DNA of 64,000 nucleotides from Flavobacterium sp. Sd200 (GTDB lineage Bacteria; Bacteroidota; Bacteroidia; Flavobacteriales; Flavobacteriaceae): the NCBI RefSeq assembly GCF_009826935.1, contig NZ_WUMN01000004.1:62001-126000 (forward strand). Direction: 5' to 3'. The stretch's first letter is position 1. Every line of letters starts with the position of its first letter. The notes under the pieces are model-generated. The model was not told the origin of the DNA. It searched no databases and worked only from the letters and a program-made list of their open reading frames with translations. A program made the position numbers and the translations under genes. Shown piece by piece: positions 53,194-60,923 of this stretch.

Positions 53194-53829
53194 ATGATAT
53201 ATAAAAAATATATGAAGAGCAAAGGCTTAATTTTACTCATTGTTTTTTGGATAGCTATTAAAATAATTAACTACTATTTTTCTACTATGGGAGTTATTTC
53301 AATAGTTTTATTTTTTATGTTTATTTTCTTTTTTATAATGTCTGTCGTTCAGATTGTAAAATTATTTAAAGAGCGAAAGCAACTTACCAGATCAAGAATT
53401 GAAAAGGTTACAGTATATAATATACTATTAATTGTTAATTGCTTATATCCCTATACATACAGGATGACAGAAAAAGTGGATTGGTATCTTCAATACAATA
53501 AAAGAATGGAAGTCGTAGAACAGGTTCGTAATTTTAAATTGAGCCCTAATACCGAAAATAAATATTATCCGTGGTGTAAGCTACCGTATAATATTCCTGT
53601 GGTATCTAACGATGGAAATAAAATAGTAATCTCGAGAGAAAATAGCCTTTATCCTAAAGTTACGGTTGGTTTTATTATTTACACTGGAGCCATTGATATT
53701 CCTTCAACTATGTTAATTTATTCAGACGATCCCGCTAAATTAATTAATTTAGAAAAGCGAGCTAAAAGTGATCCTGACCAGCACTGGAAAATTGAAGAAA
53801 ACTGGTACAGAAGCAGGGAATTTTTTTAG
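53194..53829 (+). CDS. Hypothetical membrane protein
   Basis: A 211-residue protein I do not recognise. Two membrane helices lie at the N-terminus (LILLIVFWIAIKIINYYF and VISIVLFFMFIFFFIMSVV), followed by about 140 mainly polar residues with YYPWCKLPYN and a C-terminal PDQHWKIEENWYRSREFF. ATG 53212 (MKSKG) is an alternative start. Only 61 bp after the rhomboid gene, it could be cotranscribed and could be a partner or substrate, but there is no direct evidence. Confidence 0.7.
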   Translation: MIYKKYMKSKGLILLIVFWIAIKIINYYFSTMGVISIVLFFMFIFFFIMSVVQIVKLFKERKQLTRSRIEKVTVYNILLIVNCLYPYTYRMTEKVDWYLQYNKRMEVVEQVRNFKLSPNTENKYYPWCKLPYNIPVVSNDGNKIVISRENSLYPKVTVGFIIYTGAIDIPSTMLIYSDDPAKLINLEKRAKSDPDQHWKIEENWYRSREFF

Positions 53830-53986
53830 AATTTACCAAATTGCTATTTTACTATTTAGTTTTTAAGTCATTTTACAGTAATCCTGTTTTTAAAGTCATT
53901 ATCCTAACCTTAATTTTGTTTACTGTTTTTAGATTACCTAATGTTTAACCTAACTAAAACATACCCAAAAAATAAAACATAAGCAT

Positions 53987-53994
53987 TATCTTTG
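53987..53994 (+). promoter_or_regulatory. -7 element of the EamA gene
   Basis: TATCTTTG, a full TAnnTTTG match, 23 nt before ATG 54018. Confidence 0.5.
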
Positions 53995-54017
53995 CCCGCT
54001 TTTCTAAAATTTAAAAA

Positions 54018-54908
54018 ATGGCAAAAAATAATGTATTTCAGGGTGTTGTTTATGTAGGTCTTGGGGCTGCCAGCTATGGCATGCTTGCCACATTTGTAAA
54101 ACTCGCCTATACCGAAGGATATTCTACCGCCGAAGTTACGGCTTCTCAAATACTGCTAGGGCTTTTAGGTATGTTTATAATATTCAGTTTTCAAAAAAAC
54201 AAAAAAGGAGCTCAAATGGCAAAGGCATCGGTATCTAACAGGCTTTCGCTTGTTGTTGCAGGTACTTCTATGGGGTTTACCAGCGTTTTCTATTATATGG
54301 CTGTAAAATATATACCTGTTTCTATAGCCATAGTGTTGCTCATGCAAACCGTTTGGATGGGCGTTCTGCTGGAATGGATGCTTAACAAAAAAGCACCTTC
54401 GGGTAAAAAAATAATAGCTGTTTTAATTGTGTTGGCAGGTACAGTGCTTGCTACCAATCTTATTAACAGTGCTGAAGCTCCTTCTTTTGTGGGCATAGCC
54501 TGGGGTCTTGCAGCAGCGGCATCGTTTACTGCCACTATGTTTGCAGGCAACAGTGTTGCTACCCATTTAACGGCACCCAATCGAAGCCTTTATATGCTTA
54601 TGGGAAGCGCTGTAATAGTGCTTGCTTTTACAATTATTACCTGGAAAGGTTCTTTTGATGCTTCGATATTTTTAAGATGGGGTATACCGTTGGCGTTGTT
54701 TGGCACAGTGTTGCCACCATTGTTGCTTAATGCAGGTTTCCCTAAAACAGGCATTGGTTTGGGCAGTATAGTATCGTCTATAGAGTTGCCGGTATCGGTA
54801 AGTATGGCTTATGTAATATTGAGCGAACCTGTAAATATTATACAGTGGATGGGTATCGGGCTTATATTAGGTGCGGTAGTACTGCTAAATACAGGTAAGC
54901 AGTGTTAG
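54018..54908 (+). CDS. EamA/DMT-superfamily transporter
   Basis: A 296-residue inner-membrane protein with about ten helices arranged as two EamA repeats (GAASYGMLATFVKLAYTEGY; GIAWGLAAAASFTATMFAGN), typical of drug/metabolite transporters of the RhaT/YdcZ type. Substrate not predictable. Monocistronic, ended by a strong terminator. Confidence 0.9.
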   Translation: MAKNNVFQGVVYVGLGAASYGMLATFVKLAYTEGYSTAEVTASQILLGLLGMFIIFSFQKNKKGAQMAKASVSNRLSLVVAGTSMGFTSVFYYMAVKYIPVSIAIVLLMQTVWMGVLLEWMLNKKAPSGKKIIAVLIVLAGTVLATNLINSAEAPSFVGIAWGLAAAASFTATMFAGNSVATHLTAPNRSLYMLMGSAVIVLAFTIITWKGSFDASIFLRWGIPLALFGTVLPPLLLNAGFPKTGIGLGSIVSSIELPVSVSMAYVILSEPVNIIQWMGIGLILGAVVLLNTGKQC

Positions 54909-54931
54909 GTAAGGCTTCAAATACTGTTAAT

Positions 54932-54968
54932 AAAAATGGGCTGGTATAATTTATACCAGCCCATTTTT
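54932..54968. terminator. Bidirectional terminator
   Basis: A perfect 18-bp inverted repeat (54932-54949 with 54951-54968, functional loop a few A/T) between the convergent EamA gene and the barrel gene, with A5/T5 flanks. Confidence 0.88.
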
Positions 54969-54985
54969 ATTATTTGTTTTTATGT

Positions 54986-55603
54986 TTATCTCCAGTCATA
55001 GTCAGATGAGGTTCTTCCCAAATATATTACCAAACCAAAAGTAAGATTGTATTGCCCTCCTATAAAAGGTTTTGGAGGTCCGGGAAAATGATAATAACCA
55101 TCATAATCAAAGTGTTGTCTTATGTGCACAATATAAGATGCATCGGCTTGTATGGCAACGCGTTCAGAAAGCTGAAACTGCGGTGTAAAACCTATTATGA
55201 TATTACCCATGTTATCATCGTTAGTGGTAACTGTAGACGAAAAATGCGAATATCCAAGTCCTGCATGCAGTAGTCCGTTTATATAACCATCAGTGTAGGC
55301 AGGCCATTCTAAAGCACGGCCTATATTATATACTGCCTGTGCAGATATCCTGAAATAGTCTACTCCTGTAGGTATTCTTTCGTCTGTGCGGAACTTTTCA
55401 AAAGCAAAATCACCTTTTACACCCCAAAATTCGTCAAACATGTAACGTGTAGCACAGTTAATAGTTCCGTCACTTTTCAAAGAAGGCCTGCTTGCAAATC
55501 CAACACCATAATTTCCTTCAATAGACCATTGTCCGTCAAGTTGGGAAAAAGCCGATAATGAAGTTAATAATAATGTAATAACAAGAGTAATTTTTTGTGT
55601 CAT
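54986..55603 (-). CDS. OmpA-like outer-membrane beta-barrel protein
   Basis: A 205-residue protein with signal peptide (MTQKITLVITLLLTSLSAFSQ) and alternating amphipathic strands (QWSIEGNYGVGFASRP, FWGVKGDFAFEKF, GLLHAGLGYSHFSS, IIIGFTPQFQLSE, YNLTFGLVIYLGR), consistent with an eight-strand barrel like the N-terminal half of OmpA. There is no peptidoglycan-binding domain. I start at ATG 55603; the frame is open to 55735 but that part covers the promoter. A TACC-N8-GGGA dyad lies 53 bp upstream, tying it to the inferred regulon. Confidence 0.78.
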   Translation of the reverse strand: MTQKITLVITLLLTSLSAFSQLDGQWSIEGNYGVGFASRPSLKSDGTINCATRYMFDEFWGVKGDFAFEKFRTDERIPTGVDYFRISAQAVYNIGRALEWPAYTDGYINGLLHAGLGYSHFSSTVTTNDDNMGNIIIGFTPQFQLSERVAIQADASYIVHIRQHFDYDGYYHFPGPPKPFIGGQYNLTFGLVIYLGRTSSDYDWR

Positions 55604-55624
55604 AGTTGGTGTTTTATTGCGCGA

Positions 55625-55671
55625 TAAATATATTAGTATTTTATTAACAATACAATACCTATAATTAGGGA
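55625..55671 (-). promoter_or_regulatory. Dyad-controlled promoter of the barrel gene
   Basis: On the minus strand: dyad (plus TACCTATAATTAGGGA, 55656-55671, one mismatch), TTG at 55655-55653, 20 nt, then -7 TATATTTA at 55632-55625. Dyad-to-(-7) distance is 23 nt as in the other sites. Confidence 0.6.
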
Positions 55672-55923
55672 TGTTGGTTTTTTGTGATAATAAGATTATT
55701 ATGATATTTTTAATATGAAAAATTAGGTTAAACATTTACAGTATTTAAAAACTTTAAATTTATGTGTTAACATGATTTTTTTGATTATAATTAAATATTT
55801 AAATAATAAATATTTATTAGTATTATTTTAAATAATTATCAGATTGGAGTTTCTGTTTCTGCAAATAAAACAAGGAAACGTTGCTGACTTGCTACAACAG
55901 CATATAAATATATGTACCTGTTA

Positions 55924-55958
55924 TTTTGATAATTTTAAGGGTTAATTGAATACTTTTG
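55924..55958 (+). promoter_or_regulatory. Promoter of the ABC ATPase gene
   Basis: TTTTG at 55924-55928, 22-nt spacer, TACTTTTG at 55951-55958; ATG 22 nt downstream. The rest of the 377-bp gap is very AT-rich. Confidence 0.55.
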
Positions 55959-55980
55959 CAGTCTGTGAAATTATATACGC

Positions 55981-56943
55981 ATGCTGTCAGTAAAAAACAT
56001 ATCTTTTGGCTATACCGAAAAAACCATATTGCACCAAATCAGCTTTAATGTAAAAACAGGGCAAAATGTTGCCATTATAGGCGAAAGCGGTTGTGGGAAA
56101 AGTACCTTGCTAAAGGTTATCTATGGTTTATACGATTTGAATGAAGGAGATATTACCTATAAAGGAGAAGTAGTTACAGGACCCAAGTTTAACCTGGTGC
56201 CCGGCATGCCTTACATGAAATATCTTGCGCAGGATTTCGACCTAATGCCCTATACTACAGCATCAGAGAATGTAGGCAGTTTTTTGTCTAACTTTTATCC
56301 GGAAGAAAAAAAGCGTCGTATTACTGAGCTTTTACAAATTGTGGAGATGGAAGAGCATGCTGCCACCAAAGTAAAATTTTTGAGCGGAGGCCAGCAGCAA
56401 CGCATTGCGCTTGCCAAGGTTTTGGCTTTAGAACCTGAGGTTTTGCTGCTCGATGAGCCTTTTAGCCATATAGATAATTTTAGAAAAAATGCCCTGCGCC
56501 GCAACTTGTTTGCCTACTTAAAACAAAAAAATATTACCTGCCTTATTGCCACGCATGATAGTACTGATGCCCTTTCTTTTGCCGATGAAACTATAGTGAT
56601 AAAAAAAGGAACGCTTATAGATAAAGCCCCGTCTAAAGAAATGTATTATAAGGCGAAAGATAAATATACGGCATCGTTATTTGGAGAGGTTAACGAAATA
56701 AAGCTGGAACTGATTACCCTTACCACTAACCCTGATGAAACAGCTCTTCTGTATCCTCACCAGCTTGAAGTGGTAGAGAATGGGCCTTTAAAAGTGGTGG
56801 TTAAGCAATGCTATTTTAAAGGAAGCCGCTATCTTATTAAATCAGTATTCAACGGTCAGGTGCTGTTTTTTGAACATTACAAAGAAATTCCAGTAAATAC
56901 AGAGGTGCACCTTGCTGTAAACCGCAATGCTTTTGGGGTATAA
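55981..56943 (+). CDS. ABC transporter ATP-binding protein
   Basis: A 320-residue ATPase with Walker A GESGCGKST, Q-loop LAQDFDLM, signature LSGGQQQRIALAKVLA, Walker B LLLDEPFSHID and H-loop THDSTDAL. The last 90 residues form an extra domain resembling the TOBE-type regulatory region of importer ATPases (CysA/PotA group). No permease or binding protein gene is adjacent, so the substrate cannot be inferred and the partner must lie elsewhere. Confidence 0.88.
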   Translation: MLSVKNISFGYTEKTILHQISFNVKTGQNVAIIGESGCGKSTLLKVIYGLYDLNEGDITYKGEVVTGPKFNLVPGMPYMKYLAQDFDLMPYTTASENVGSFLSNFYPEEKKRRITELLQIVEMEEHAATKVKFLSGGQQQRIALAKVLALEPEVLLLDEPFSHIDNFRKNALRRNLFAYLKQKNITCLIATHDSTDALSFADETIVIKKGTLIDKAPSKEMYYKAKDKYTASLFGEVNEIKLELITLTTNPDETALLYPHQLEVVENGPLKVVVKQCYFKGSRYLIKSVFNGQVLFFEHYKEIPVNTEVHLAVNRNAFGV

Positions 56944-57119
56944 ATCATTTCAAACTTTGCATTGTTTTTCAATAACTGTTAAAACATATATTTTTTAAGA
57001 AAAAATTAATCGGCTTTAAAAACAGCCGCATGTTGTTGTGTTTTACTTTAAAATCAAACCAAAACCATAGTAGGTGCAGTAACGGTGTAAATATGATTAA
57101 ATAATTTCCTGTTAAAAAA

Positions 57120-57163
57120 TTGGCACACCTATTGTAAAGTAGGCAGTAATGTCTGTAACTTTA
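57120..57163 (+). promoter_or_regulatory. Promoter region of the lipocalin gene, with sigma-54-like match
   Basis: TTG (57132-57134), 21 nt and TAACTTTA (57156-57163) give a plausible Bacteroidetes promoter. Overlapping it, TTGGCACACCTATTGT at 57120-57135 matches the sigma-54 -24/-12 consensus except the final C. Which is used is unknown. Confidence 0.5.
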
Positions 57164-57214
57164 TACTACGCAAACTACAGTAAAATTTAACCTAAAACAC
57201 AAAATAAACTAATT

Positions 57215-57664
57215 ATGAAAAAGTTTTTGTCATTATGCATGCTGGTGGTACTTGTAGCCTCATGCGGGTCTTTAGACCAAAAATCGCAGGTAGGATTAAA
57301 AGGCAACTGGACCATTTCTAATGTTTCTTACCCGGGTTCGGATTATATTAAAGTTACTTCTTTTGATGTGGCCGACTCTAAATGTTTTGTTGGCAGCTCA
57401 TGGAACTTTATATCTAACAATAATAAAGGTACCATGACAGTATCGGGAGCTAACTGCCCAACCTTTAGCAGCCCAATAGTGTGGACAATTACTAAAGCCG
57501 GTACATTTAATTTTAAAATTACCGAAGGAGAAAAAGCCAAACGTGTAACCGAAGGCTACACACTTGCCATTAGAAACCAAACCGAGAGTGCATTTCAGCT
57601 TGTGGATAATGTAAATGTGGGCGGCAAAAATGTAGAGGTTGTATACAGCTTTACCAGAAACTAA
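57215..57664 (+). CDS. Lipocalin-family lipoprotein
   Basis: A 149-residue lipoprotein (lipobox VASC, Cys17) with a lipocalin-like beta-barrel: LKGNWTISNVSYPG near the start of the mature protein is the GxW motif, followed by regular strands (SWNFISNNNKGTMTVSG, IVWTITKAGTFNFKI). It may bind a small hydrophobic ligand. 35 bp upstream of the OmpA-family gene and probably cotranscribed with it. Confidence 0.83.
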   Translation: MKKFLSLCMLVVLVASCGSLDQKSQVGLKGNWTISNVSYPGSDYIKVTSFDVADSKCFVGSSWNFISNNNKGTMTVSGANCPTFSSPIVWTITKAGTFNFKITEGEKAKRVTEGYTLAIRNQTESAFQLVDNVNVGGKNVEVVYSFTRN

Positions 57665-57699
57665 TAAACTAAATACAGAATTTTTAAAAACACTTAATC

Positions 57700-58395
57700 A
57701 TGAGATCATTAAAAATTTATGCACTGGCACTTACATTTCTTGCCCTTACAGGCATAACATCGTGCGAGGCAGTTAAAAATACAAACAATACACAAAGGGG
57801 TGTAGGTATAGGTGCGGCATCCGGAGCTGTTATTGGCGGTGTGCTGGGCAACAACATAGGCAAAGGCGGCAACACGGCATTAGGAGCCATTATTGGCGGT
57901 GTTGTGGGTGGCACCGTTGGTGGTGTTATTGGAAACAGGATGGACAAACAAGCCCAAAAAATAGACCAGGCTTTGCCGGGGGCTGAAGTAGAAAGGGTAG
58001 GAGAGGGTATTAAAATTACCCTTGGTGAAAACTCGGTTAACTTCGATCTTAATAAAGCTACACTTACTACTAAAGCAAAAGGTAACCTTGACAAACTGGT
58101 ACCTGTTTTTAACGAATATCCGGATACCAATATCCAGATATTTGGTTATACTGACAGCAGTGGTAGCGATGAGTATAACCTTAATCTTTCTGAGCAAAGA
58201 GCTGCTTCTGTAAAATCATATCTTGGCAGTAAAGGCATATCTTCTGCCAGGATAGTTACAAAAGGTCTTGGTGAGGCCGATCCTATTGCAGATAATGCCA
58301 CTCCTGATGGCAGGGCTAAAAACAGGCGCGTTGAGTTTGCTATTACTGCAAACGAAAAAATGATACAGGATGCGCAAAAAGAAGTTAAACAATAA
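57700..58395 (+). CDS. OmpA-family lipoprotein with glycine-zipper region
   Basis: A 231-residue lipoprotein (lipobox GITSC) with a glycine-zipper segment (GAASGAVIGGVLGNNIG, GAIIGGVVGGTVGG) and a C-terminal OmpA/MotB peptidoglycan-binding domain (VNFDLNKATL, IQIFGYTDSSGSDEYNLNLS, RIVTKGLGEADP, GRAKNRRVEF). It is like YiaD of E. coli and probably tethers the outer membrane to peptidoglycan. Confidence 0.9.
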   Translation: MRSLKIYALALTFLALTGITSCEAVKNTNNTQRGVGIGAASGAVIGGVLGNNIGKGGNTALGAIIGGVVGGTVGGVIGNRMDKQAQKIDQALPGAEVERVGEGIKITLGENSVNFDLNKATLTTKAKGNLDKLVPVFNEYPDTNIQIFGYTDSSGSDEYNLNLSEQRAASVKSYLGSKGISSARIVTKGLGEADPIADNATPDGRAKNRRVEFAITANEKMIQDAQKEVKQ

Positions 58396-58425
58396 GTATC
58401 TCTTCTAAATAAAGGAATGTAAACC

Positions 58426-58447
58426 GGGGCTGCCATAAGGCAGCCCC
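58426..58447 (+). terminator. Terminator after the OmpA-family gene
   Basis: GGGGCTGCC, loop ATAA, GGCAGCCCC, then TAATGTTTTT. Stable 9-bp GC stem with a displaced T-run. Confidence 0.72.
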
Positions 58448-58475
58448 TAATGTTTTTATGTAGTTTTAAAATATG

Positions 58476-58483
58476 TAACTTTG
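58476..58483 (+). promoter_or_regulatory. -7 element almost abutting the rluF start codon
   Basis: TAACTTTG ends 4 nt before ATG 58488, again predicting a leaderless or near-leaderless mRNA. Confidence 0.6.
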
Positions 58484-58487
58484 CAGC

Positions 58488-59288
58488 ATGGAAGAGTTAA
58501 AACGCCTAAATAAATTTATTGCCGAAACAGGCTTTTGTTCACGCCGTGAGGCCGACAGGCTTATTGAAGAAGGACGTGTTACCCTTAATGGAGCCGTGCC
58601 TGAAATGGGCACCAAAGTTGGCCCCGACGATGAGGTGCGTGTAAACGGCAAACTTATTACCGAGAAAAAAGATAAGCATGTTTATTTGGCTTTTAATAAA
58701 CCTGTGGGCATAGAGTGTACAACCAATCAGGAGGTGCAAAACAATATTGTAGATTATATAAATTATCCTAAGCGTATTTTCCCTATAGGAAGGCTCGATA
58801 AGGCCAGCGAGGGACTTATTTTTATGACCGATGACGGCGACATTGTAAACAAGATACTCCGCGCACGCAACAACCACGAAAAAGAATATATTGTTACCGT
58901 AAACCGCTCCATTACCGATAGGTTTATTCAGCGCATGGGCAGCGGTATACCTATACTCGATACTGTTACGCGCAAGTGTAAGGTAGAGCAGGTAAGTAAG
59001 TATGTTTTCAGGATCATACTTACGCAGGGCTTAAACCGCCAAATTCGCCGCATGTGCGAATATCTGGGCTATGATGTTACAGCACTTAAACGCATTCGTA
59101 TTATAAACATTTCACTCGATGTGCCCGTTGGGCGTTACCGCGATCTTACACCTGCCGAAATAAAAGAACTCAACACCCTTATTGCGCCAAGCAGTAAAAC
59201 CGAAGAAGCCAGCCTGCCTCCCGCTCCAAAAAGAGAGAGTAATGTTATTCGTCCGCGTAGGGATAATAATGGTAAGGGAAAGATTTAG
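58488..59288 (+). CDS. rluF: 23S rRNA pseudouridine synthase RluF-like
   Basis: A 266-residue pseudouridine synthase of the RsuA/RluB/RluF group; RluF modifies U2604 of 23S rRNA and also U2605. It has an N-terminal S4 RNA-binding domain ([21 protein letters not shown]) and the catalytic [13 protein letters not shown] with Asp, then the [18 protein letters not shown] motif. The last 30 residues are a basic, low-complexity tail. The group member is judged from [15 protein letters not shown] and overall length; RluB is less likely. Confidence 0.88.
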   Translation: MEELKRLNKFIAETGFCSRREADRLIEEGRVTLNGAVPEMGTKVGPDDEVRVNGKLITEKKDKHVYLAFNKPVGIECTTNQEVQNNIVDYINYPKRIFPIGRLDKASEGLIFMTDDGDIVNKILRARNNHEKEYIVTVNRSITDRFIQRMGSGIPILDTVTRKCKVEQVSKYVFRIILTQGLNRQIRRMCEYLGYDVTALKRIRIINISLDVPVGRYRDLTPAEIKELNTLIAPSSKTEEASLPPAPKRESNVIRPRRDNNGKGKI

Positions 59289-59309
59289 GGAGTATATAGC
59301 CTTTGTAAA

Positions 59310-59355
59310 TACCTAACATTAGGTATTTTTTATTGCATGTTCAAAAACTAATTTG
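59310..59355 (+). promoter_or_regulatory. Dyad-controlled promoter of the 59380 gene
   Basis: Perfect heptamer dyad TACCTAACATTAGGTA at 59310-59325, 22 nt, then CTAATTTG at 59348-59355 (-7 region, imperfect). ATG 59380 is 24 nt downstream. Fourth promoter of the same design. Confidence 0.6.
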
Positions 59356-59379
59356 GTCTTAAATTTAAAACCGATTATT

Positions 59380-60105
59380 ATGAATACAAATGAACAACTT
59401 ACCGAAGCAGCTTTTGCACAACTTGGTATCTTACCCATAAACAGATTGCCGTATGCCAAAGAAATCTTTAAAATATATGATATAGATTTACTCCCACATG
59501 CATCAGCGGATACTGCAATAGGTGAAATTTTTGAATGGAGTGGCAGATCTTTTAGGACAACCAATGATAATATAGCTGCTGTTATTGCTGAAGAGAATGC
59601 CGTTATCAATTTAATGACACAACTTAAAGCTATTTCTTCTTTTGAGGCAGGGGTTCCTGATTTTCAATTTTCAAAAGAAGAAGTGATTTCCTTTGGTTTT
59701 AAACTTCCTTTTCTGTTTAATATAAATTTTAGTGGTGAGGTTAAAAATGCCAAAAGTCTTAGCGTAAAAGTACTTTCTCTTAAAAAAGCAAGACTTACCA
59801 ATAGTGCTGAACCTGGCTTAACAATTAAAAAGCTATTATCGGCATATGAGGATAATAATACGAGAGATTACAAACAGAAAATAAAGCATAATTATATTGC
59901 AGAAGCTTTGTTTTACGCCGATAGTATTCAGATTGAGTTTGAAAAGGAAGCTGGTGTTGGTATAGATGTTTCTTTTGATGTACAAGGCGTAGAAGTTACT
60001 GCTAATGTTGATACTGAAACAAAGAAACAATATACTTTAAAATATTCGGGAGGAAATAAAATTCCGTTTGGGGCAACCCTTAAGAAAGGAAAAGATTTGT
60101 TCTAA
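59380..60105 (+). CDS. Orphan protein with gasdermin-like C-terminal pattern (tentative)
   Basis: A 241-residue protein without signal peptide, membrane helix or cysteine. I do not recognise it firmly. The central and C-terminal parts recall bacterial gasdermins in order and character: FNINFSGEVKNAKSLSVKVL, a helical SAYEDNN segment, YIAEALFYADSIQIEFEKE, a strand pair IDVSFDVQGVEVTANV and a closing YTLKYSGGNKIPFGATLK. Known bacterial gasdermins are held by a C-terminal peptide and cut by adjacent proteases, and often carry an N-terminal palmitoylated Cys; here there is neither a protease neighbour nor a Cys. The dyad promoter links it to the lectin/PixA-like block. Confidence 0.6.
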   Translation: MNTNEQLTEAAFAQLGILPINRLPYAKEIFKIYDIDLLPHASADTAIGEIFEWSGRSFRTTNDNIAAVIAEENAVINLMTQLKAISSFEAGVPDFQFSKEEVISFGFKLPFLFNINFSGEVKNAKSLSVKVLSLKKARLTNSAEPGLTIKKLLSAYEDNNTRDYKQKIKHNYIAEALFYADSIQIEFEKEAGVGIDVSFDVQGVEVTANVDTETKKQYTLKYSGGNKIPFGATLKKGKDLF

Positions 60106-60140
60106 TAACAATGATCTGGTTTTAACCAGGTCATTGTTAT
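60105..60140. other. Long hairpin at the end of the 59380 gene
   Basis: A 17-bp stem with one mismatch (60105-60121 with 60124-60140) that begins in the stop codon. It has no T-run on either exit, so it may be an RNA-stability structure and not an intrinsic terminator. Confidence 0.6.
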
Positions 60141-60200
60141 AAAAAAGGTGTTGTCAAAAAAATGTCACTGAGAATTAATTAAATTCGCAGTAAACCAAGC

Positions 60201-60923
60201 CTACAAGCTTAGCATTTCCTTGAATAGTGTTGACTGCCTGCGCGATATTTCTACCTCGTCTCCGCTTTGCATGGTGGCTTTAAGTTTTCCGTTAAACCAG
60301 TTGTCTACTCCTTTTATATATTGCAGGTTAATAATTTGCTGGCGGTTAGCCCTGAAAAAGAGATTTTGAGGCAAACGTTCCTCTATTTGGTTAAGCGATT
60401 TATAAATAAGCGGTTTGCAGTCTTTAAAATAAACACGGGTATAATTGCCTACTATTTCAAACAAATAAATATCGGCTATTTTTACTAACCAGCACTTTTC
60501 GCCATCTTTTATAAATATCTGGCTGTTCTCGTTTAAATATTCTACAACGGCATTTTCTTTTGCTTCAACTTTGGTCTTAACCTTTTCTACCGCATCGGCA
60601 AATCGCTTTTGGTTAATGGGCTTTAGCAAATAGTCAAGCGCATTATACTCAAACGACTTAATGGCATATTCATCAAAAGCTGTAGTAAACACCACTGCAG
60701 GAACTTCGTCGAGCATTTCCAGCAGGGCAAAACCATCCTTTTCGGGCATGTTGATGTCCAGAAAAATAAGCTGAGGGCGTAGTTGTGTTATCAGTTCGTA
60801 GGCCGTGTCTACATTTTCGGCTTCGGCCACCACTTCCAGTTCGGCATGGTTTTTTATAAGCTCTTTAAGCTCGTTGCGTGCCAAACGACTGTCTTCTACA
60901 ATTATAACTTTTATGGTACTCAT
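60201..60923 (-). CDS. LytTR-family response regulator
   Basis: A 240-residue regulator with a receiver domain (VEDSRLARNELKELI, phospho-acceptor Asp in LIFLDINMPEKDG, Lys in LLKPINQ) and a C-terminal LytTR DNA-binding domain (VGNYTRVYFKD, FFRANRQQIINLQYIKGV). Its start overlaps the end of the histidine kinase gene by 4 bp (ATGA), so translation is coupled. Targets unknown. Confidence 0.93.
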   Translation of the reverse strand: MSTIKVIIVEDSRLARNELKELIKNHAELEVVAEAENVDTAYELITQLRPQLIFLDINMPEKDGFALLEMLDEVPAVVFTTAFDEYAIKSFEYNALDYLLKPINQKRFADAVEKVKTKVEAKENAVVEYLNENSQIFIKDGEKCWLVKIADIYLFEIVGNYTRVYFKDCKPLIYKSLNQIEERLPQNLFFRANRQQIINLQYIKGVDNWFNGKLKATMQSGDEVEISRRQSTLFKEMLSL

